Shown here in pieces: positions 5,805 to 6,106 of a stretch of DNA of 6,106 nucleotides (positions are counted from its first letter, which is position 1; each line of letters starts with the position of its first letter). The stretch comes from Porticoccaceae bacterium. GTDB lineage: Bacteria > Pseudomonadota > Gammaproteobacteria > Pseudomonadales > Porticoccaceae. The position numbers were made by a program, and so were the translations under genes. A model generated the notes under the pieces. That model worked only from the letters and a program-made list of their open reading frames with translations, was not told the origin of the DNA and made no database searches. Location: positions 1 to 6,106 of the forward strand of contig JAPKCN010000121.1 of the NCBI GenBank assembly GCA_028822945.1, given 5' to 3'.

Positions 5805-6106
5805 TTGACACGGTGGTCGGCAAACTGAGTAATTCTTTTATGCAAGAGCGCCAGCTACTCAAGCTGGTGGTCTACTCCCTACTGCTGATAAATTTCGCCC
5901 TCTACATCAGAAATGACTGGGTAATCTCTGGCCATACATTAAGCGTCACAAGTACCTTGTTAGATTGGACGCGAGCTTTTGCGGTGACCATCGATGAAAG
6001 TGCATGGATTATGTTACTAATTTTGTTTGAGATGGAGACCTATCTGCTGGCCGACAATGCATTATCTAGAAAGCAGTCAATGTGCATGCAATTGGTGCGT
6101 ATTGTC
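5801..6106 (+). CDS. Unrecognised membrane protein, N-terminal part, cut by window end
   Basis: An open frame of 102 codons runs from GTG 5801 to the end of the window without a stop, so the C-terminus is missing. I do not assign a named family. A hydrophobic stretch at residues 19-36 (LLKLVVYSLLLINFALYI) and a second at about 68-83, rich in Leu and Ile and ending in FEMETYLLAD, look like the first two membrane helices, joined by a polar loop of about 30 residues containing LDWTRAF. The conserved-looking acidic residues near the second helix (Asp65, Glu66, Glu77, Glu79) are unusual and may be functional. GTG 5801 gives a 4-bp GTGA overlap with the GFA stop, typical of a coupled operon gene. 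ATG 5840 is an alternative start. No good ribosome binding site favours either. It may supply a membrane anchor or transport role for the operon, but this is speculation. Confidence 0.65.
   Translation, partial: MIDTVVGKLSNSFMQERQLLKLVVYSLLLINFALYIRNDWVISGHTLSVTSTLLDWTRAFAVTIDESAWIMLLILFEMETYLLADNALSRKQSMCMQLVRIV

Overview
The window looks like chromosomal DNA of a proteobacterium, most plausibly a marine gammaproteobacterium. This rests on mid-GC coding sequence, strong GGAGG-type ribosome binding sites, overlapping start/stop codons and the gene families present. The taxonomic placement is inference: there is no rRNA or other marker gene. All convincing genes are on the + strand. I see no mobile element, CRISPR array, tRNA or rRNA.

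Region 1 (1-669) is a short promoter region followed by a standalone 184-aa Fe(II)/2-oxoglutarate oxygenase of the aspartyl/asparaginyl beta-hydroxylase family. A sigma70-like promoter (51-79) lies inside a 9-bp inverted repeat (34-42 and 78-86). Region 2 (670-969) is a 300-bp AT-richer gap without a credible gene. It holds an 11-bp palindrome (806-816) and a possible promoter (927-955) very close to the next start codon.

Region 3 (970 to the window end) is a tightly packed operon of five genes. It begins with two tandem CrtI/PYROXD2-type FAD oxidoreductases (537 and 526 aa), which overlap by 8 bp. A 408-aa GcvT-family (aminomethyltransferase-like, folate-binding) protein overlaps the second by 1 bp. 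A 136-aa seven-cysteine GFA/CENP-V-type zinc protein follows, with its ribosome binding site lying across the previous stop codon. Last comes the N-terminal part of a membrane protein, joined by a 4-bp GTGA overlap and cut by the window end. Three starts are placed downstream of the longest possible reading frame because a good ribosome binding site and family alignment point there: ATG 2576, ATG 4156 and GTG 5394.

The operon is the most interesting content. Flavoprotein oxidation, a folate-dependent one-carbon acceptor protein and a protein from a family named for glutathione/formaldehyde chemistry could together carry out oxidative demethylation of an unknown N-, O- or S-methyl compound, with capture or detoxification of the one-carbon unit. 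No carotenoid synthesis genes (crtB, crtE, crtY) and no GcvH/GcvP partners are visible, so neither the carotenoid nor the glycine-cleavage label should be taken at face value. The functional link is a hypothesis from gene order and family chemistry.
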